NCBI GenBank assembly: GCA_018136815.1
Contig: CM030931.1
Coordinates: 919,511-983,510 of the forward strand
Origin: Isochrysis galbana
Taxonomy: Eukaryota > Haptophyta > Isochrysidales > Isochrysidaceae
DNA length: 64,000 nt
Reading direction: 5' to 3'
The first letter of the stretch is position 1; each line of letters opens with the position of its first letter. Below are positions 11,501-24,485 of this stretch, in pieces. Below the pieces are notes generated by a model. It searched no databases. It was not told where the DNA came from and saw nothing but the letters and a program-made list of their open reading frames with translations. The translations under genes and the position numbers were made by a program.

Positions 11501-14500
11501 ACCTCAACTGATGGCATCGTATTCCGTCTCCGACGCCGTCGCCACATACTATCTCTTCATGAAGTACATCTACGGTTTCATTTTCTCTCTCTCTACGATC
11601 ATCCCTATGTCACCGGACGAAGTACTTCGCAAAGGCTCAGGTACCCTGTGCGAGTCGCTTCTCATGGTCGAGGCATACAATGCCAACGTCATCTGCCCCA
11701 ACAAGCAAGTGTGTGCAGCACTTTGCCGAACGCCTCTGCATCCTGCCGGCATATCGTCCATCCGAACTTGTGGGCTATATGCATTGCAACATCCGTAGTG
11801 CGGGCGACTACAATGCTCTCTTGATCGCATTCCAAGAGAATAGCCCACCTCCTATCGGTATCAGGTAGACGATGTAGGCGCCACGTACGGTGCTCACCTA
11901 CTCGAATCCGAGACCTACGTTGGTGGACATGTGGAATGCCTACAAACTGGAATATACCGCAATGACATCCCGCTGAAATTTCGCTTGGAACCAGAGGCGC
12001 TGCAGGTAAGTGAATCTGCTAGAGGGCAGGGCCTCTTTTGCAGCACTTGCTTAGCTGTAGCACCCACATGCAGCGATGCATGCGATGCTAGAATGCTCTG
12101 CATCTCGACCGGCACTTGCGGAACTTCCACCCTCGCTTGTCGACCGAGACACCCGAGTGAGTGCAACCATCAATTTCTTGCACTCGATCAGGGCCTGCTT
12201 GATCGCCTCGACGAGACCCTAACTTATGCCCTCGAGAAAGAGTGTGGCGTAGCTCGTTCGTCGGTAACCAACTACGATGAGATCCGCGAGCAGATCGCCG
12301 CGCCGCTGCGTGACTTGCGCGATAGACCTAACCGCATTCAAGAGCCCCTCATTTATCACCTCGATGTTGGCGCCATGTATCCAAACATTATCTTGACGAA
12401 CAGGTTGCAACCACCTGCAATTGTTACAGCTGAGGATTGCGCAAACTGCGAACACAATCGGCCAGAATCCAACTGCAAGCGGCCGCTCGAATGGATGTGG
12501 CGCGGAGAGGTAGGCTGCTCCTCTTCCGCCGCATGCGTGCCTCAGGTCGCATCACATCTCGCATGAAACGGCATCGTCTCCTCTGTACATTGAAAACCCG
12601 CCCCGCCCGCAGATTTTCCCGGCCACCCTAGGCGAGTCCAACGCCATCCGTGCGCAACTAGAGCACGAATTTTTCGCTGATAGCGAGGGAGGACCCCCAC
12701 GTTCATGGGCCGATCTCGATGCGCATGAGCAGAACACTCGGTTTCGTGCACGACTCAAGGAGTATTGCCAAAAGGTATACAAGAAGACACACATCACGAA
12801 ACAGGTGCGGATCGGACCATTCGCCTCGCGAGGCTCATGCGGTCCCTCACAAGGGCCATCATCGGTGATTGCTGTTTCTCATGTACCAATTCCCGCAAGA
12901 TGGGTTGAATACATGTCCACTATGGAGATCAGTGCTTCCGTGCTCCTAGTTGTATCTCTTTCCACCAAAGTGTTGTTCGCACGCGCATCTCACCCTCGGA
13001 TTTGGAATTGCAGGAACTCAAGACTGCTGTAACATGCCAACGCGAGAACCCATTCTACATTGATACCGTCAAAGCCTTCCGCGACCGTCGCTATGAGTAC
13101 AAAAAGCTGAACAAGCAGTGGGGCAAGAAACGTGCCAATGCAGAGGTGACGTGATGCGAGGCGTTGAGCGGCTGCCACAACTGTGCTTGCATTGAATGCA
13201 TCTTCACCTATCCCATTGCAATGATGTGACTTAGATTTCGGTTGTGCTCCGGCGCGTTCCTTGGGCTACTTGCCCTGACCCATTACGCCGTGTCTTTCCC
13301 TTATCGCCCTTGCCCAGCTGTCGATACCATCTTCATGATGCCATGCTCTCACTCGTTGCTCGAATCTAATCCTAGTCGTTGCTCCTTTCTAATCCTTCGA
13401 TCCTCACGGCTCCTTGTGTCCCGCAGGCAGCTGAAGATGCAAGCGCCCTCCTTGAGGCGAAGGCCATGTGTACGCTCTACGACTCGCTGCAACTAGGTGA
13501 GTAACACATGCCAGTGGATGGAGGCGAATCGTCTAGCTGGCATCGGATACATATCTTCACGGCCACTGCATCCAACGCTCAATCCTCGCCACGTTCTTGA
13601 GGCCAGGCCGCGTGCCGTCCATGCAAGTGGCTGCTAGAGATAAAGCGCCCTTCCTCACTCCCCTCGGACAGCTCACAAGTGCATCCTAAACTCGTTCTAT
13701 GGCTACGTGATGCGGCGCGGCGCTCGTTGGTACTCCATGGAGATGGCAGGTGTCGTCACATACACCGGTGCTGGAATCATCAAGCAGGTGCGAGCGATGG
13801 GCATTTCAAAGTGTTTTGGCATGCTTCTTGAGTTGCACGGCTGGACTTGATCCAACAAATTTACACCCGTTGTCACAGTGCTCACCTTGCAAGACGTATG
13901 TATTCTTCAGGCACGCACACTCGTTGAGAAGATTGGCAAGACTCTCGAGCTAGATACAGATGGCATTTGGTGCGTCCTTCCTGCCTCGTTCCCTCAAAAC
14001 GTGACGGCCACTACCTCGGACCCAGCAAAGCCAAAAGTCAGCATATCTTATCCTTGCGTCATGCTGAACGTGGACGTCGACAAGAATAATCACAACCCAC
14101 AATACCAAACGCAGAATCCGGAAACCGGTGAGCTCCTCACAAAGCCATATAGTGGGCTGCATTCTTTGTGATCGCGGGCGGCACCGTGCATCAAGCGGCC
14201 AAAAATGTCTGCGCCCTGGCATGCAGGCAAGTGGGACACGACGCGCGAAATGTCGATCGAGTTCGAGGTTGATGGCCCATATAAGGCAATGATCTTGCCC
14301 GCCTCAACCGAAGAGGGTCGGCTGCTCAAGAAGCGGTGAGCAGCTTGTTGCCAGCGCAGATAATAGTCCTTCAAGAAGCTCGCACCATAGCTGGCCTTAC
14401 ACATCGCAAGGATACCCAAGCTAGCAAAGCTCGGAAACTCTGTCATGTCATGAGTGCTCTGACCTCGCAGTTACGCGGTGTTTGAGCTCAATGGTGACCT

Positions 14501-17500
14501 TGCCGAACTCAAGGGCTTCGAAGTGAAGCGTCGAGGAGAGCTGCAACTAATAAAGGTCTTCCAAACCCAGGTATATAGTCCCCAACATGAGCAGTGAGAT
14601 TTGTGTCAAGTTGTCATTCTTTTGTTGCGCCCGTTGTGGTCTCCAGGTGTTCCATGACGGTGCTTTCCTAGAGGGCTCAACACTTGCCGAGTGCTACGCC
14701 TCCGTTGCAAAGGTTGCGGACCGTTGGCTCGACGTAATTGACTCGGCAGGTCCGATCGCCCCGCCCAGCGCCATAATAATATTGCCCACAAGAATCTCGT
14801 TCCTTGACAACGATCTTATAGAGAAGGAGGCAAAGAGTCAATGAGCTATTTGACTCATTGTATGAGCCCCTGGACTCGGTGTTCCTTGCACGCAGGCATT
14901 GACATGGAAGATGATGAGTTGCTCGAGTTGTTCTCCGAGCAAAAGTCTATGAGCAAGACCATCGAGGAGTACGGAGCTCAGAAGAGCGCTGCCCTAACGG
15001 TCGCACGCCGCCTCGCTGAGTTCCTCGGAGCTCAGATGGTCAAGGTGTGACGCTAGCTCGAGATCAATGCATGCCACGCCTTTCTTCAGTTTCGTGTGTT
15101 CGTATTTCTGCGTCGAATCCTTCGCCTTGCGTGATTTCTTTCCAGAAACTGTGCATCTCAAGTCGGTTCGTGTTACTGACTGTCAGGACGCTGGGCTTGC
15201 TTGCAAATTCGTTGTGGCTGCCAAGCCCGCTGACCGTCCCGTCACCGAGCGTGCGATACCGACGACCATCTTTGATGCTGAGCCTTCCGTGAAGGTGAGA
15301 AATAGTCCATTGATTCGCGGCGCCATCCCCGGCTAAGACGCTCCCCTCTTTTCGGCACACGGAGCCCTGTTACGCATTTCTCGCCTTTATGCCCTCGTGT
15401 GCCCCTTCCAAAGGTTCATTTTCTACGCAAGTGGCTGCGTGATCGGTCCCTTTCCGCAGACGATGTAAATGTTCACACCATTCTCGACTGGGGCTATTAC
15501 CGTACGCGTCTCGAGGTTGCTATCCAGAAGATCATCACAATCCCTGCTGCGTGCCAAAAGGTGACAGCTTCAACCATCGCTCGCTGCACATGTATCTGTT
15601 GGGTTCACGCCTTATCGCCGTCTTTGTATCTAGGTTTCGAACCCTGTCCCGCGAGTCCGCCATCCTGATTGGCTTGGAAAGGTCGTTCGCGAGCAGGATG
15701 ACACGTATAAGCAACAATCTGTCAAAAGTATGTTCAAGGTAGGAATGCAATTTGCCGAATGCCGCCGTGCACTCTGCAAGCTCATGGCTGCGCGCCTCGT
15801 CGTTTCTTTGGATATAGCTCCATTTTCACAGCTTTTCCCAGCCTCGTCAGCGCCCTCCGGCACAGCGCCCTCCGGCACAGCGCCCTCCGGCACTCGAGCG
15901 AACTTCTTAGCTGCACGAACTGCACTTGAGCCCCGCCCTGGGGCTGCCTTTGAACTATGCGTTCGACATTCCCTCGCCGCCGTCCATCCCACAAGCGGTC
16001 CATCTACCAGCATCATGCCACCTTCCGCAGGCTAGCATGGATGCCGGAGCAAAGACCGTTGACATGGAGGATCTCCTTAGCGGCGATAGGACCAGTGGTG
16101 CAAAGCCTGCCGTCGTGCATCGCAAGCGAGCCAAGGGCATCTCGGTTGTGACATCACGCATCGAAACGGAATCTTTAGACGTTGATATCGCAGCTCCTGC
16201 ATCCAAGAGTGCTACCCTAGCGCCGAGTACGCTTAGCACCGATGACACGAGGAACCTGGACTCAAATGAAGAGCCGAGCGTCGTGGAGATTGACGCGGAT
16301 GGCGATGACAGCGCGGTGGTGAATCCGAGTACTCCGCGCGCTGACAATGGCGGAGATGAAAAGCGGGATGCGGCCGCAGGAGCGGATCCATCGACACTTC
16401 GGATGGGTACCGAGGAATGGCTGCGGGCTCGGAAAGCCAAGTGGCGCGAGCTTCGTGACGAGCGCAAGCGCCGGCGGGGCGAAGTGAGCGGGATCGCGTC
16501 TCGCAGGACCGGTGTAAGCGCTGTTGGCGTGGCCCCGTCGGCAAGCAGCGGTATGGGGGCCTTCTACTCGCAACAGACCGCCACTTTGCATGCGACGCCG
16601 TGGCAGCTGCTCACTATCCAAGAAGGAACCACGCCGGGCGAGCTGCACGCGTGGGTGATCCTCTCCTCTCGTACAGGCTTAACGATGCACTCAATCCCTA
16701 TCATCGTGCCTCGTACGGTATACGTCGCCATGTCTACACCGCATGATCATCCCGGCTGGGTGCGTGTTCAACGTCGCTTGCCCAGAGACGCACGAGCAGC
16801 TTATCTATACGAGGTCTCCCTTTCAGAGGAGGACTTTCGTGCCAGTCATGGTGCGCTCTTCCGCCGCTCCCCACAGCCGCGCTGTCCATTTTGCGTCTCA
16901 GCTTGCGACTTGCACATGCCATGTGCACCTAGGCGTCGCCCCTTCGACTTGACGCACATCGCTCATCTCTTAATCCATTTCATCGAAGATTGAGACGCTC
17001 CAACCACACCTCTTCCGCTTTCAGGGGACGCCTCGCGCTGGCTTGAAGTGCCGAATGTCGAGGCGGTCTACCATACGTCTTATTCCCCGCTGCTGCGTGC
17101 CGTTGTGGCACTCGGCAACTGTTGTTGTGTCCATCGGGGCATGCCACGTCGCTCGGCACACGAGGGATTCGAACTGCACGAGCTTAAGTCGTTGCCCTCT
17201 TTTTCGTCCCAATACCTACAGCCCCCCATTCAAAACGCAAACCCAAGTGACAATGCTTGCGCGTCTGCATCGCCACCGACTTTGGGAGCCGGCTGCAAGC
17301 AACTGTCAGTCTACATGACCGGGAATGGTGGACGTGGGGTAGCAGCTTTCATTGCTGACTGGCAGAAGACAGCGTTGATCTTACTCATCCGCCCGCGAGG
17401 GTCAGGAGTTGCCGAGGCAGCTCGCAGCGCCATGATCACCCATCCCCTTTCTGCCCACCTTTCTCTAACACTCGAGGCGGTGGACTCATGGGAAGCGGCG

Positions 17501-20500
17501 TTTGGTCGGCTGCAGCGGTTGTTGCCCGCATATCTGACTGCAGCTCGAGGTCCCTTGCTCACACTCACACAAACACCCCGTTCAGCTACCGAGCTCTTTT
17601 CGCTGGCGCCAGCCCTCCGTCAGCTGCCGCTCATCGAAGTACCTCATCATGGACGGGATGGTGATTGGGGCGCTACCCGTCTCCTGGGCGCCGGCTGGCA
17701 GTCCATCGCAGTATCACGTGCGCTCGACCGTTACATGGAGCTCGGAGGGTGGTGGACGGAGAAGTTGGCGATGTCTAGGTACACGAACGTACCCATCGGC
17801 CTACTTGCGAGGCCTAATCCGAGTGCTTACGCCGCGGATGTCGCCTTCCAGCGCCGCCTCCTTGCGACGGGCCACCTGTCGTGGGCCAGTGAGACGGCTA
17901 CACCTGATCTCGGTGGAGTACCCCCAGATGGATGGTTTGACGAGGAAGAGCTCGCTAATCCAGAGACGGAGGCGCCTGGCATGTACCGCTCCATGTACGC
18001 CTACACACTGTGCTCCGTTATGGTGCCTCGCATCCGAGCTCTCTCGCCTGCTGAATTTCAAACGCAGAGGACCGAATCCCTGATGGCGACGGCTCTCCCA
18101 AGTCCATCGCCCCTGCTTGACGAGGCCGTGAAACCTGCCTCAACCACCGCCGCCCGACCGCACTCTTTTTTGCTGTTCAGGTGCATAACGCTGTCTCTAG
18201 AGCGGCTTGCAGTGAATACACTCATCCGTTCAAAGCACGTGCACGACCTTGACGGCCTTGAAACGGTGCGTACAACTTCACTCACTGGCCTCCCATCACC
18301 ATATTCATTCTCAGCCTTATGTCCACCAATTCGCCGATTTCTCTGCCGCGCTGCGTAAGGAACAGCGCGTGGTATTTGGCGCTCACCTACCCCGTCTCTT
18401 ACCCATAGGTGCAGCAGCTCTTCACGCACGACTCCGGCGAACTTAGCGCGCGAGCAAAGCATCCCGACGATCCTGCTGCCACTGCAGCGGCGCTGCGCGT
18501 CCTCAAGCAACTGGTGCGAACATAGGCTTCGGGATCGCGAACTTCGTGACCCTCTAATGCATGCGTGCATAGCCTGTGCCCATGAACCTGATGCCCCCTA
18601 GACATTTTGGCGCCTTGATAGATGTGTACCTCGTGTCCCCGGCCTATGGCGTCCCTTTGCCTCCTTGTAGAATCGCGCCTCAATTGACCGCTCACAAGCT
18701 TTGTCCTACAGGTGGGCGATTGGTTGCGAGACGTCGTCGAGAGCGACAGTGCACAAGCCGACGAGCTTCTCGTTTCCACTTGGCAGTGGCTATCTTCACC
18801 AACCTCACTTCTTTACGAACCGGCCATTCACCGCCTGGTACATTCATTGATGAGAAAGGTGAATCTGCCAAGACAGACTACAGTCGTGCTTGCAATCGTG
18901 TAGTCCTGCTCCCCTTGGTCTTTCCCGTGGTTCCCCCACATACTCATCTTGCTGTCGATCCTTGTGGCGTGGGTAGTCTCGATCCTTGTGCGCGCCCTTT
19001 CTCCATAGGTCTGGTTGCAGCTCCTTGCTGAGTTGCGGTCTCTTGGCGCCAAGGTCGTCGCCGCAGATTTCAGCTCAATCATTATTGCGACCGATAAACC
19101 GTCATTCGTTGCCGCGGAGGCATACGCACACTCGATCGTGGCGTCCATCACCGCACGAGACGTCTTCAGTTGGCTTTCAATCGAGCCGACGACGTGAGCC
19201 CCACGCATAGCCCCGGTTTTTAAAGCTCAGCTCGTCCCTCTCACAAGTCCAGACAACACCATCGGCTAACTATCCTACGCCCCATTCCGTCCACTTCTGC
19301 GAATCAATCAGGTATTGGTCTGCGCTCCTTTATGTGGACCGAGCAAACTACACAGGGGTGTCGCACGTTACCCGCGATGAACTCGCAGCTCAAATCCAGG
19401 CAGAGCAAGACGCTGCCGCCGCTAAAGGAGTTGACGAGCAAGACATTTTGGATCTAGACGCCGAGGCTGATACTCTCTCTAAACCAGCAGCAAGCGCGAC
19501 GGACGAGGATGAGGGCAGCATCGGCGGTATCGAAGTGGAAGCTACACATGCGGAGGAGGAGGAGGAGGAGGAGGAGGATCTCCTCGAGGCTGCAGCACGA
19601 GATGCGAACGCCGCCACACATCGCGAATCCTCTCCATGGGATGGAGAGGCCGGGAACACTTGCGAGTCTGCCGACGATATAGATGGCGCACCGGTGCGTG
19701 TCGAGCGAGGAGAGGGAGGCAAGTGGCTTCGTAGCGACGCTGAGATGGACGGTAACGGAGTGGACACGATCTCGGAGGAAGCTGCAGAAAAGACAGTTAG
19801 CCCTGTGCAAATGGCCGCCGCACTCATCGAGCGAGAAGGGGACGCGGCGACAGCTCGAACCGACAGCCGATGGAATTTGCTCTCATTCCTTCCGCCTCGC
19901 ATTCAGCCGGAATTCGTTGCGCTTGCGGCCGCATTCGCGGCACAGCCGTGGGCAGTGGCGGCTGAAAGGGCGCGCGACGAGGGTCGGTCAGCCCCCACTC
20001 TTGATGAAGTTGCACGTGAGGCCGCCATCTACTTCGATTCCGAATTTTCGATGCATGTCATCGAGACAGTCGCTGAAGTCCGCACGACACTTTCGTCGGC
20101 CAGCGCTGTCGAGCTTCGTAATCCTACCGAAAATGAGCCATTGACCGAAGAGGAGGAAACATCTTTCCCTCAGGCTGCAGGTGCATTTTTGACGATGACC
20201 TCGCCGGCGCTTGAGTTCACGAAAGCGCTGTGCCATCTGATGTCGCTGGACGCTGAGCTCACGGAGCCAGCACTGCGCCTTCGTCGCAATCTGCTCAAAC
20301 TTCTCGGCATCGCTGAATTCGCCGCCGAGTCACGCTTCGTCAACCCCTGCCGCACCTATGTGATGCCCGACGCCGGGTGCTCATTTTGTCACCATGTGCG
20401 CGATATTGACATGTGTCGTGACGCAACCGCCAGTCGCGAATGGCTGTGCACCGCCTGTGGGTCTCCCTTCGAACCCGAGATCATTGAGGCCAGGCTGGTA

Positions 20501-20755
20501 GCAGTGGTGCAGACGCGAGCGCTCGCTTTCATCTCGCAGGATCGTGAGTGCCGTCAATGTCGGGTCGTGCAGCGTTCGGAGTTGCAGCACCGGTGCCCAA
20601 ACTGTGCGGGTGTATTCACTTTGCGCAAGCCGATCGCAAGCTTCTCGGCAACACTCGACACGTTCAGTGGGATTGCACGCCACTTTGGCATGCCTTGGCT
20701 GCTCGAGGTATGTGAATGGCAGCGCGCTCACGCACTCCGCAAGTTTGAGCCATAG
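8516..20755 (+). CDS. POLE: DNA polymerase epsilon catalytic subunit, 30 exons, about 2525 aa
   Basis: Leading-strand replicative polymerase with proofreading exonuclease (family B). Exons: 8516-8998, 9161-9274, 9514-9618, 9769-10028, 10197-10389, 10695-10784, 10926-11057, 11163-11338, 11447-11708, 11865-12005, 12192-12509, 12613-12804, 13014-13145, 13427-13496, 13672-13787, 13911-14127, 14227-14335, 14471-14570, 14647-14749, 14896-15044, 15187-15294, 15414-15560, 15634-15738, 16031-16850, 17025-17994, 18181-18265, 18409-18513, 18712-18858, 19009-19193, 19312-20755. All joins are in phase (7578 nt). Residues 1-85 are Gly/Lys/Arg-rich. The exonuclease has DIE (357-359), NGDNFD and YSVSD; the polymerase has DVGAMYP (710) and DTDG (943). 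The Fe-S cysteines C735, C738, C747 and C830 are present. After the inactive second polymerase half come zinc sites C2401/2404/2424/2427 and C2458/2461/2473/2476. The junctions at 10028/10197 and before 11865 are the least certain. Confidence 0.97.
8659..8763 (+). repeat. 15-bp coding minisatellite in POLE exon 1
   Basis: About seven units of GGCGGCGGCAAGGGC (with silent and near-silent variants such as GGTGGCGGC and GGTAGTGGG) encode a (GGGGK)n tract, roughly residues 48-83. The unit length is a multiple of three, so copy-number changes keep the frame. It lies N-terminal to the conserved exonuclease-polymerase region and is not part of any known polymerase epsilon motif. Confidence 0.9.
15849..15893 (+). 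repeat. 15-bp tandem triplicate in a POLE intron
   Basis: Three copies of GCGCCCTCCGGCACA-like units lie in the intron between exons 23 and 24 (15739-16030). The reading frame happens to stay open through it, but the conserved protein alignment resumes at 16031. Confidence 0.7.
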
Positions 20756-21083
20756 GCCTCAGGTAACGACATCACGAATGGTGTCTTTCCCTTTTGGGAC
20801 TACAAAGGATTCAAGAAGGAACTGACCCGCTTCCTCAAGTGTGGCCGGTGCACCCCCGATTGCGAACGAGTTGCGCACCCAGCGAAGTCAAATGATAATA
20901 AAGTAACTGAATATAAGTGCCGCTACATGGGAGAGGGGAGGCAGTTGCCGGGGCAAGTAGGGGGGGACCCTCGGGAATCCTTGGAACCCCCCCAAAAAAG
21001 CCTTCAAATATTCTCGCCTCGCGCGCGGCTCTGGGGCGCCCTTCAGTAGCCACGCCCATACATACCTATTCTTTCCATCATTG
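20756..21083. other. POLE 3' flank and a repeat end
   Basis: The POLE stop is at 20753-20755. AATGATAATAAAG at 20891-20903 could include a polyadenylation signal. An alternative 56-bp intron (GTATGTGA donor after the LLE codons, CAG acceptor near 20764) would change the last residues, but it is shorter than every other intron here. TCAAATATTCTCGCCTCG at 21004-21021 is the reverse of the right-end motif described elsewhere. Confidence 0.5.
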
Positions 21084-21567
21084 TCCGCCAACTAACTTTA
21101 TAGTTGGTTGCCATGGAGCGCGCCGCCGAGGCCCTCCTCTGCCCTTTGGGCCCCCCGCCGAGGGCGCCCCCCGAGTACCCATGGAGCAGTCGTTGGCGAA
21201 GCGACCGCGTCCGCCCGCGGAGGCCGAGCAGGCGAGTGCGATCCCGGTCGCGCCGCACGGCCCGTGGCCTCGGCCACACCCAGCACAGCAGCCATGTTGG
21301 CCCACCCCATGGTGGGCAACAGGCTGTAGATTGCAACAGCCCATCAACATCAACAGATCGAGACCGGGAGCACTTTCGCAGCCCATCTGGCACAACCCCA
21401 ACGCGCGCGGCCCCCGTGTGCCACCGATGTGGGCGGAACTATGGAGCGCGCTGGATTGTAACATGATACACAATGCCTACTCAGACGGGGTCGCTACCCC
21501 TTTTACAAAGGAAGAGTGCGAGCGCTGCGCGCTGCTTTCCCAACAACGACACATACACAAAATTTAA
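21084..21567 (+). pseudogene. LINE ORF1-like 5' fragment
   Basis: An AACTAACTTTATAGTTGGTT hairpin is followed by GCCATGGAGCGCGCC, giving a frame that starts MERAAEALL. ORF1-like frames at 34197 and 56179 (minus) also open with MERAP after a hairpin. A second frame (from 21181, MEQSLAKRPRPP) also stays open to 21567. Composition is Pro/Arg-rich and no catalytic domain is visible. I treat this as a truncated retroelement 5' end; the frame assignment is uncertain. Confidence 0.4.
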
Positions 21568-21576
21568 AGGAGAAGG

Positions 21577-22062
21577 TGTCGTTCCGTCAATTGTGGGGCA
21601 TCAGTCGAATTGAGCGATCAAATGTCCACAGTTATGTATGTAGTATTTTAAAATTAAATAAGGGCTAGCCGTGCGTGGGGATAACAACTTTTTTCTCTGC
21701 TTTTTCCCGCGGTGCATGTATGTTCCCCCGCGGGGACGCCGTGCGTGCGCATGCAAACGCTTTTCCTCTAAGGCCGACAACTACATAAACATGCAGTTTA
21801 ATGAATAGTATCCACTGAGCACCTGTGATGACTTGCAATCACATTGGGCACGCCGTGCATTGGGCACGGCGCGATGTGCATCGGTCCCCCCGCGGAGACG
21901 CCGTGCGTGCGCATGCCGACTTTTTCCCTCTGCGTGCCACCTAAGGCGCACAACTACGTAAACGTGCAATATAAGAGATGTTTCTTTACGCAGCGCGTGT
22001 GATGACTTGCAATCACATTGTGCACACCGTGCATGGGCACGGCGCGATGTGCATCGGCCCCC
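21577..22062 (-). repeat. Tandem CACGGCGTGCAC-unit repeat, copy B (reverse)
   Basis: Reading on the minus strand it starts with TGATTGCAAGTCATCACA units and runs through GCATGCGCACGCACGGCG. It then passes an AT-rich spacer and TGGACATTTGATCGCTCAAT to the end motif TTGACGGAACGACACC at 21577. It matches the forward copy at 40690-41210 closely over about 450 bp, making a widely spaced inverted pair. Confidence 0.85.
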
Positions 22063-22079
22063 CCGCGGGGACTCATGGC

Positions 22080-24250
22080 AACTAATAGTAGACCACGCAG
22101 ACGTCCTAAAGTGCTCAACCTTCAGCCCGCCGCCCCCAGTGCAACAACCCGGGAACGCCCCGACCCCCGCGGAGGAACAACAAGAGCCCCCCCCAGAGAT
22201 CCGCATTAGCAAAAACGGTGAATACTACGCACGCCATAAAGGCGTCCGGTTTGAGGTTGAACTATCATACCTGGGCACGCCCATAATAATAATAGCGAGA
22301 GCGGTTACAGGGCGCGCCAACCGACCTAGACATATACCCCCCCGCAAAATGGGGGGAAGGATACAAAGGAAACAGGATACTGGAATTCCCCCTGCCGGAA
22401 GAGTACGCATTAGACGGAAACACACCACTAGACAAAACGGAAGTGAGCCACCTAACGAAGGCCCTTCAGAAACTGAACAACAGAACCCAAACCCAAAGCG
22501 GACTTCAACGATGGAAAGATAGACTCCCGGTCAACACGAACACATGGAAGCATCTGGCACGCATATACACCTCCCCGATGATGACAGCAAGAGACACATA
22601 CCTACATTTCCAACACATCACGCATCGACGGATTGGAACGCACAACAGATTCCCCGGAAGAGACCCGACATGCCGACTCTGCAAACTAACACGACTGTCG
22701 TATTCCATACGATGGCAGGTTTTTACTTCTAACCGGTGGGTTATTTTAGGCCTCAAGGTCTCGTCGGCGACATTCTACCCCTTCTCTTACTTTCTTTCGA
22801 TGTCATCAAACGTTCCATGACTGTCTTCCGTCTTCTCCCCATGCATCGGTTGTAGTCTTCTGTCTTCTCCCCATGCATCGGTTGTAGTCTTCCGTCTTCT
22901 CTTCGTGTATCGGCGGTAGCTCCCCAGCGAGGTCTGCCCTCGTTGTTCCGACTTCTCTGTCGCATGTCTGTGCGTCGAAGAGCCGCCTTGGTGCCGACGC
23001 TTGACATTCCGTCGTGGGGGTGGTTAGTTTTCGCCCTGTTTAGGTTAGTTCGTGTGTGACTGCGTGACGAGGGATCTTTTTGGGGTCTCTGTGTTGTAGT
23101 CTCTCGTGTCTACCTTGGACCTAAGAAGCTCTCCCTCTCATTCACTCTCTTCCTCTAGCTCGCTAGCTAGCCTCGGCCCTACCCTCCAACGCCGCGCGTT
23201 GCGAGCCTCCGAACCTCCGTCCCCCTCTTCGTCTCTAGCACTCGATGGTAGACACAGTCAGACCCGACTTCTACTATGACCTCTCAGACATATTCCCGCA
23301 AGCAACAACCAACGACTCTTTCACGGCCGCGTCAGCTGCCGGCTCGATCGAACGGCCCTCTGCCTACGAGCCAGTGGTCATCGCATGTTCGACAACGACA
23401 CGAATCCTCTACGCACCTAGGGACATGCCCGGCGCTGGACGACATCTTCGACATGATACACGAGTTAACGGACTACCACCCAACCCAACACGTTTCGACA
23501 TATACCGACCAAGCCGTAGATAGACTGTTCATACTCCCCAACACACACTCGCCACGCTCTAGAGAGATACTATACATCCTAGCATGGAGATATATCCTAA
23601 CGGACTTTTATAGAATACACTTCGACAACATAACATTCGATAGCAAACAAATCAAGAGAAGAATTCTGACGAGATTCACCACCCTAGTGAAAGCAGCGCA
23701 CTTCGGCAACTCCACGGACACGGCCAGAAGAGCCCAGGCGGACATGGGCCGACAACCAAAAAAACGAATAGACACCAACGACTTCCGCCCTCTCTTCGAC
23801 GCAACAGACAACGACACACTAACACCAAGCCACACCCTAAAAATAATGACACAAAAACTAGACATCGAACATATCCTCATACAAGAAAACAACGAACGCA
23901 CGCGAGCGACCAGGGATAGCGCGATAGCGCCCTGGCCACAAGGGAGGAGAGGCTCCCACACGACCTACCCATAGAGGGAAGCCGCAAGGCTGGGCCCCCA
24001 CAAAGAGACGCGACCCAAAGCGCCTCACAGCAACAGCGAGCCAAAAGGCCCGCCCCCCCCCCCTCCCCCGACGCCAGACCCAAAGTAGTGCACATGGGTC
24101 GACCCCCCAAAACCGAATAAAAAGGACCGAGGGGGGGGGGCGAAAGGGGAGCGGGAGTGAGGCAAGGGCGATGTCAGGGGGTGTCCCCAACGAGAGGGAC
24201 GGGAGATAGCAGAGTAGTAGGCACCTTCAAGAATATATATATATATATAT
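22080..24250 (+). pseudogene. LINE ORF2 C-terminal region with 3' end, interrupted by an LTR-like insertion
   Basis: Reverse-transcriptase-type retrotransposon remnant. The part before 22695 encodes the region after the RT domain (segments ILEFPLPEEYAL, TKALQKLNNR, LQRWKDRLP) and the start of a C2HC knuckle (CRLCKLT). The part after 23395 continues with HLGTCPALDDIF and a long C-terminal tail to 23974. The two parts are in different frames only because 704 bp (a 699-bp insertion plus a 5-bp duplication) separate them; without it one frame runs through. The tail is homologous to 63661-64000 (minus): both have MGRQPKKR followed by a DFRP segment and TDND. An (AT)n run at 24233-24250 may be the 3' tail. 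The RT core itself is missing here. Confidence 0.8.
22696..23394 (+). mobile_element. Solo-LTR-like insertion, 699 bp, 5-bp target duplication ACGAC
   Basis: It starts TGTCG and ends CGACA, as LTRs do (TG...CA), and is flanked by ACGAC on both sides (22691-22695, 23395-23399). Inside are three copies of a 33-bp unit containing CCCCATGCATCGG (22820-22920). Near the right end a short frame opens with MVDTVRPDFYYDLSD. A second, inverted copy of the right half is at 26157-26480. No internal gag-pol is present, so this is a solo LTR or a TRIM-like element. The insertion splits the zinc knuckle of a LINE ORF. Confidence 0.85.
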
Positions 24251-24485
24251 TCAAACCAGTCTGCCCCACTTTTGACGGAACGCCACCTCGCAAAATCCAT
24301 GTATGATGCCTCCACTCCACCATCACCATCGCGACAGCGCAACGACGTGAAATGCATGATGTAATGCGGAGGGCGCTCACGATTGTGCACTTATGGTCTT
24401 AAAGAAAGCAAACACACCAATGAGCTCGTCGAGTACCTGATCTCTGCGTGAAGCTAGGACGCATGGCAACACAAGGCTCGAATGC
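24251..24485. other. 3' flank of the C2-ankyrin gene
   Basis: Contains one CTTTTGACGGAACGCCACC element-end motif (24270-24288) followed by unique sequence. No gene was seen. It should include the 3' untranslated region of the minus-strand gene that ends at 24486. Confidence 0.4.

Noticed and set aside
15739..16030. Continuous coding between POLE exons 23 and 24
   Set aside because: The frame downstream is open from 15926, but the segment has no conserved match, contains a tandem repeat and is bounded by GTAGGAAT and TTCCGCAG splice signals in phase.
20756..20830. Extra last exon for POLE (using GTATGTGA as donor)
   Set aside because: The intron would be only about 56 bp and the unspliced reading aligns better with the usual C-terminus of the family.
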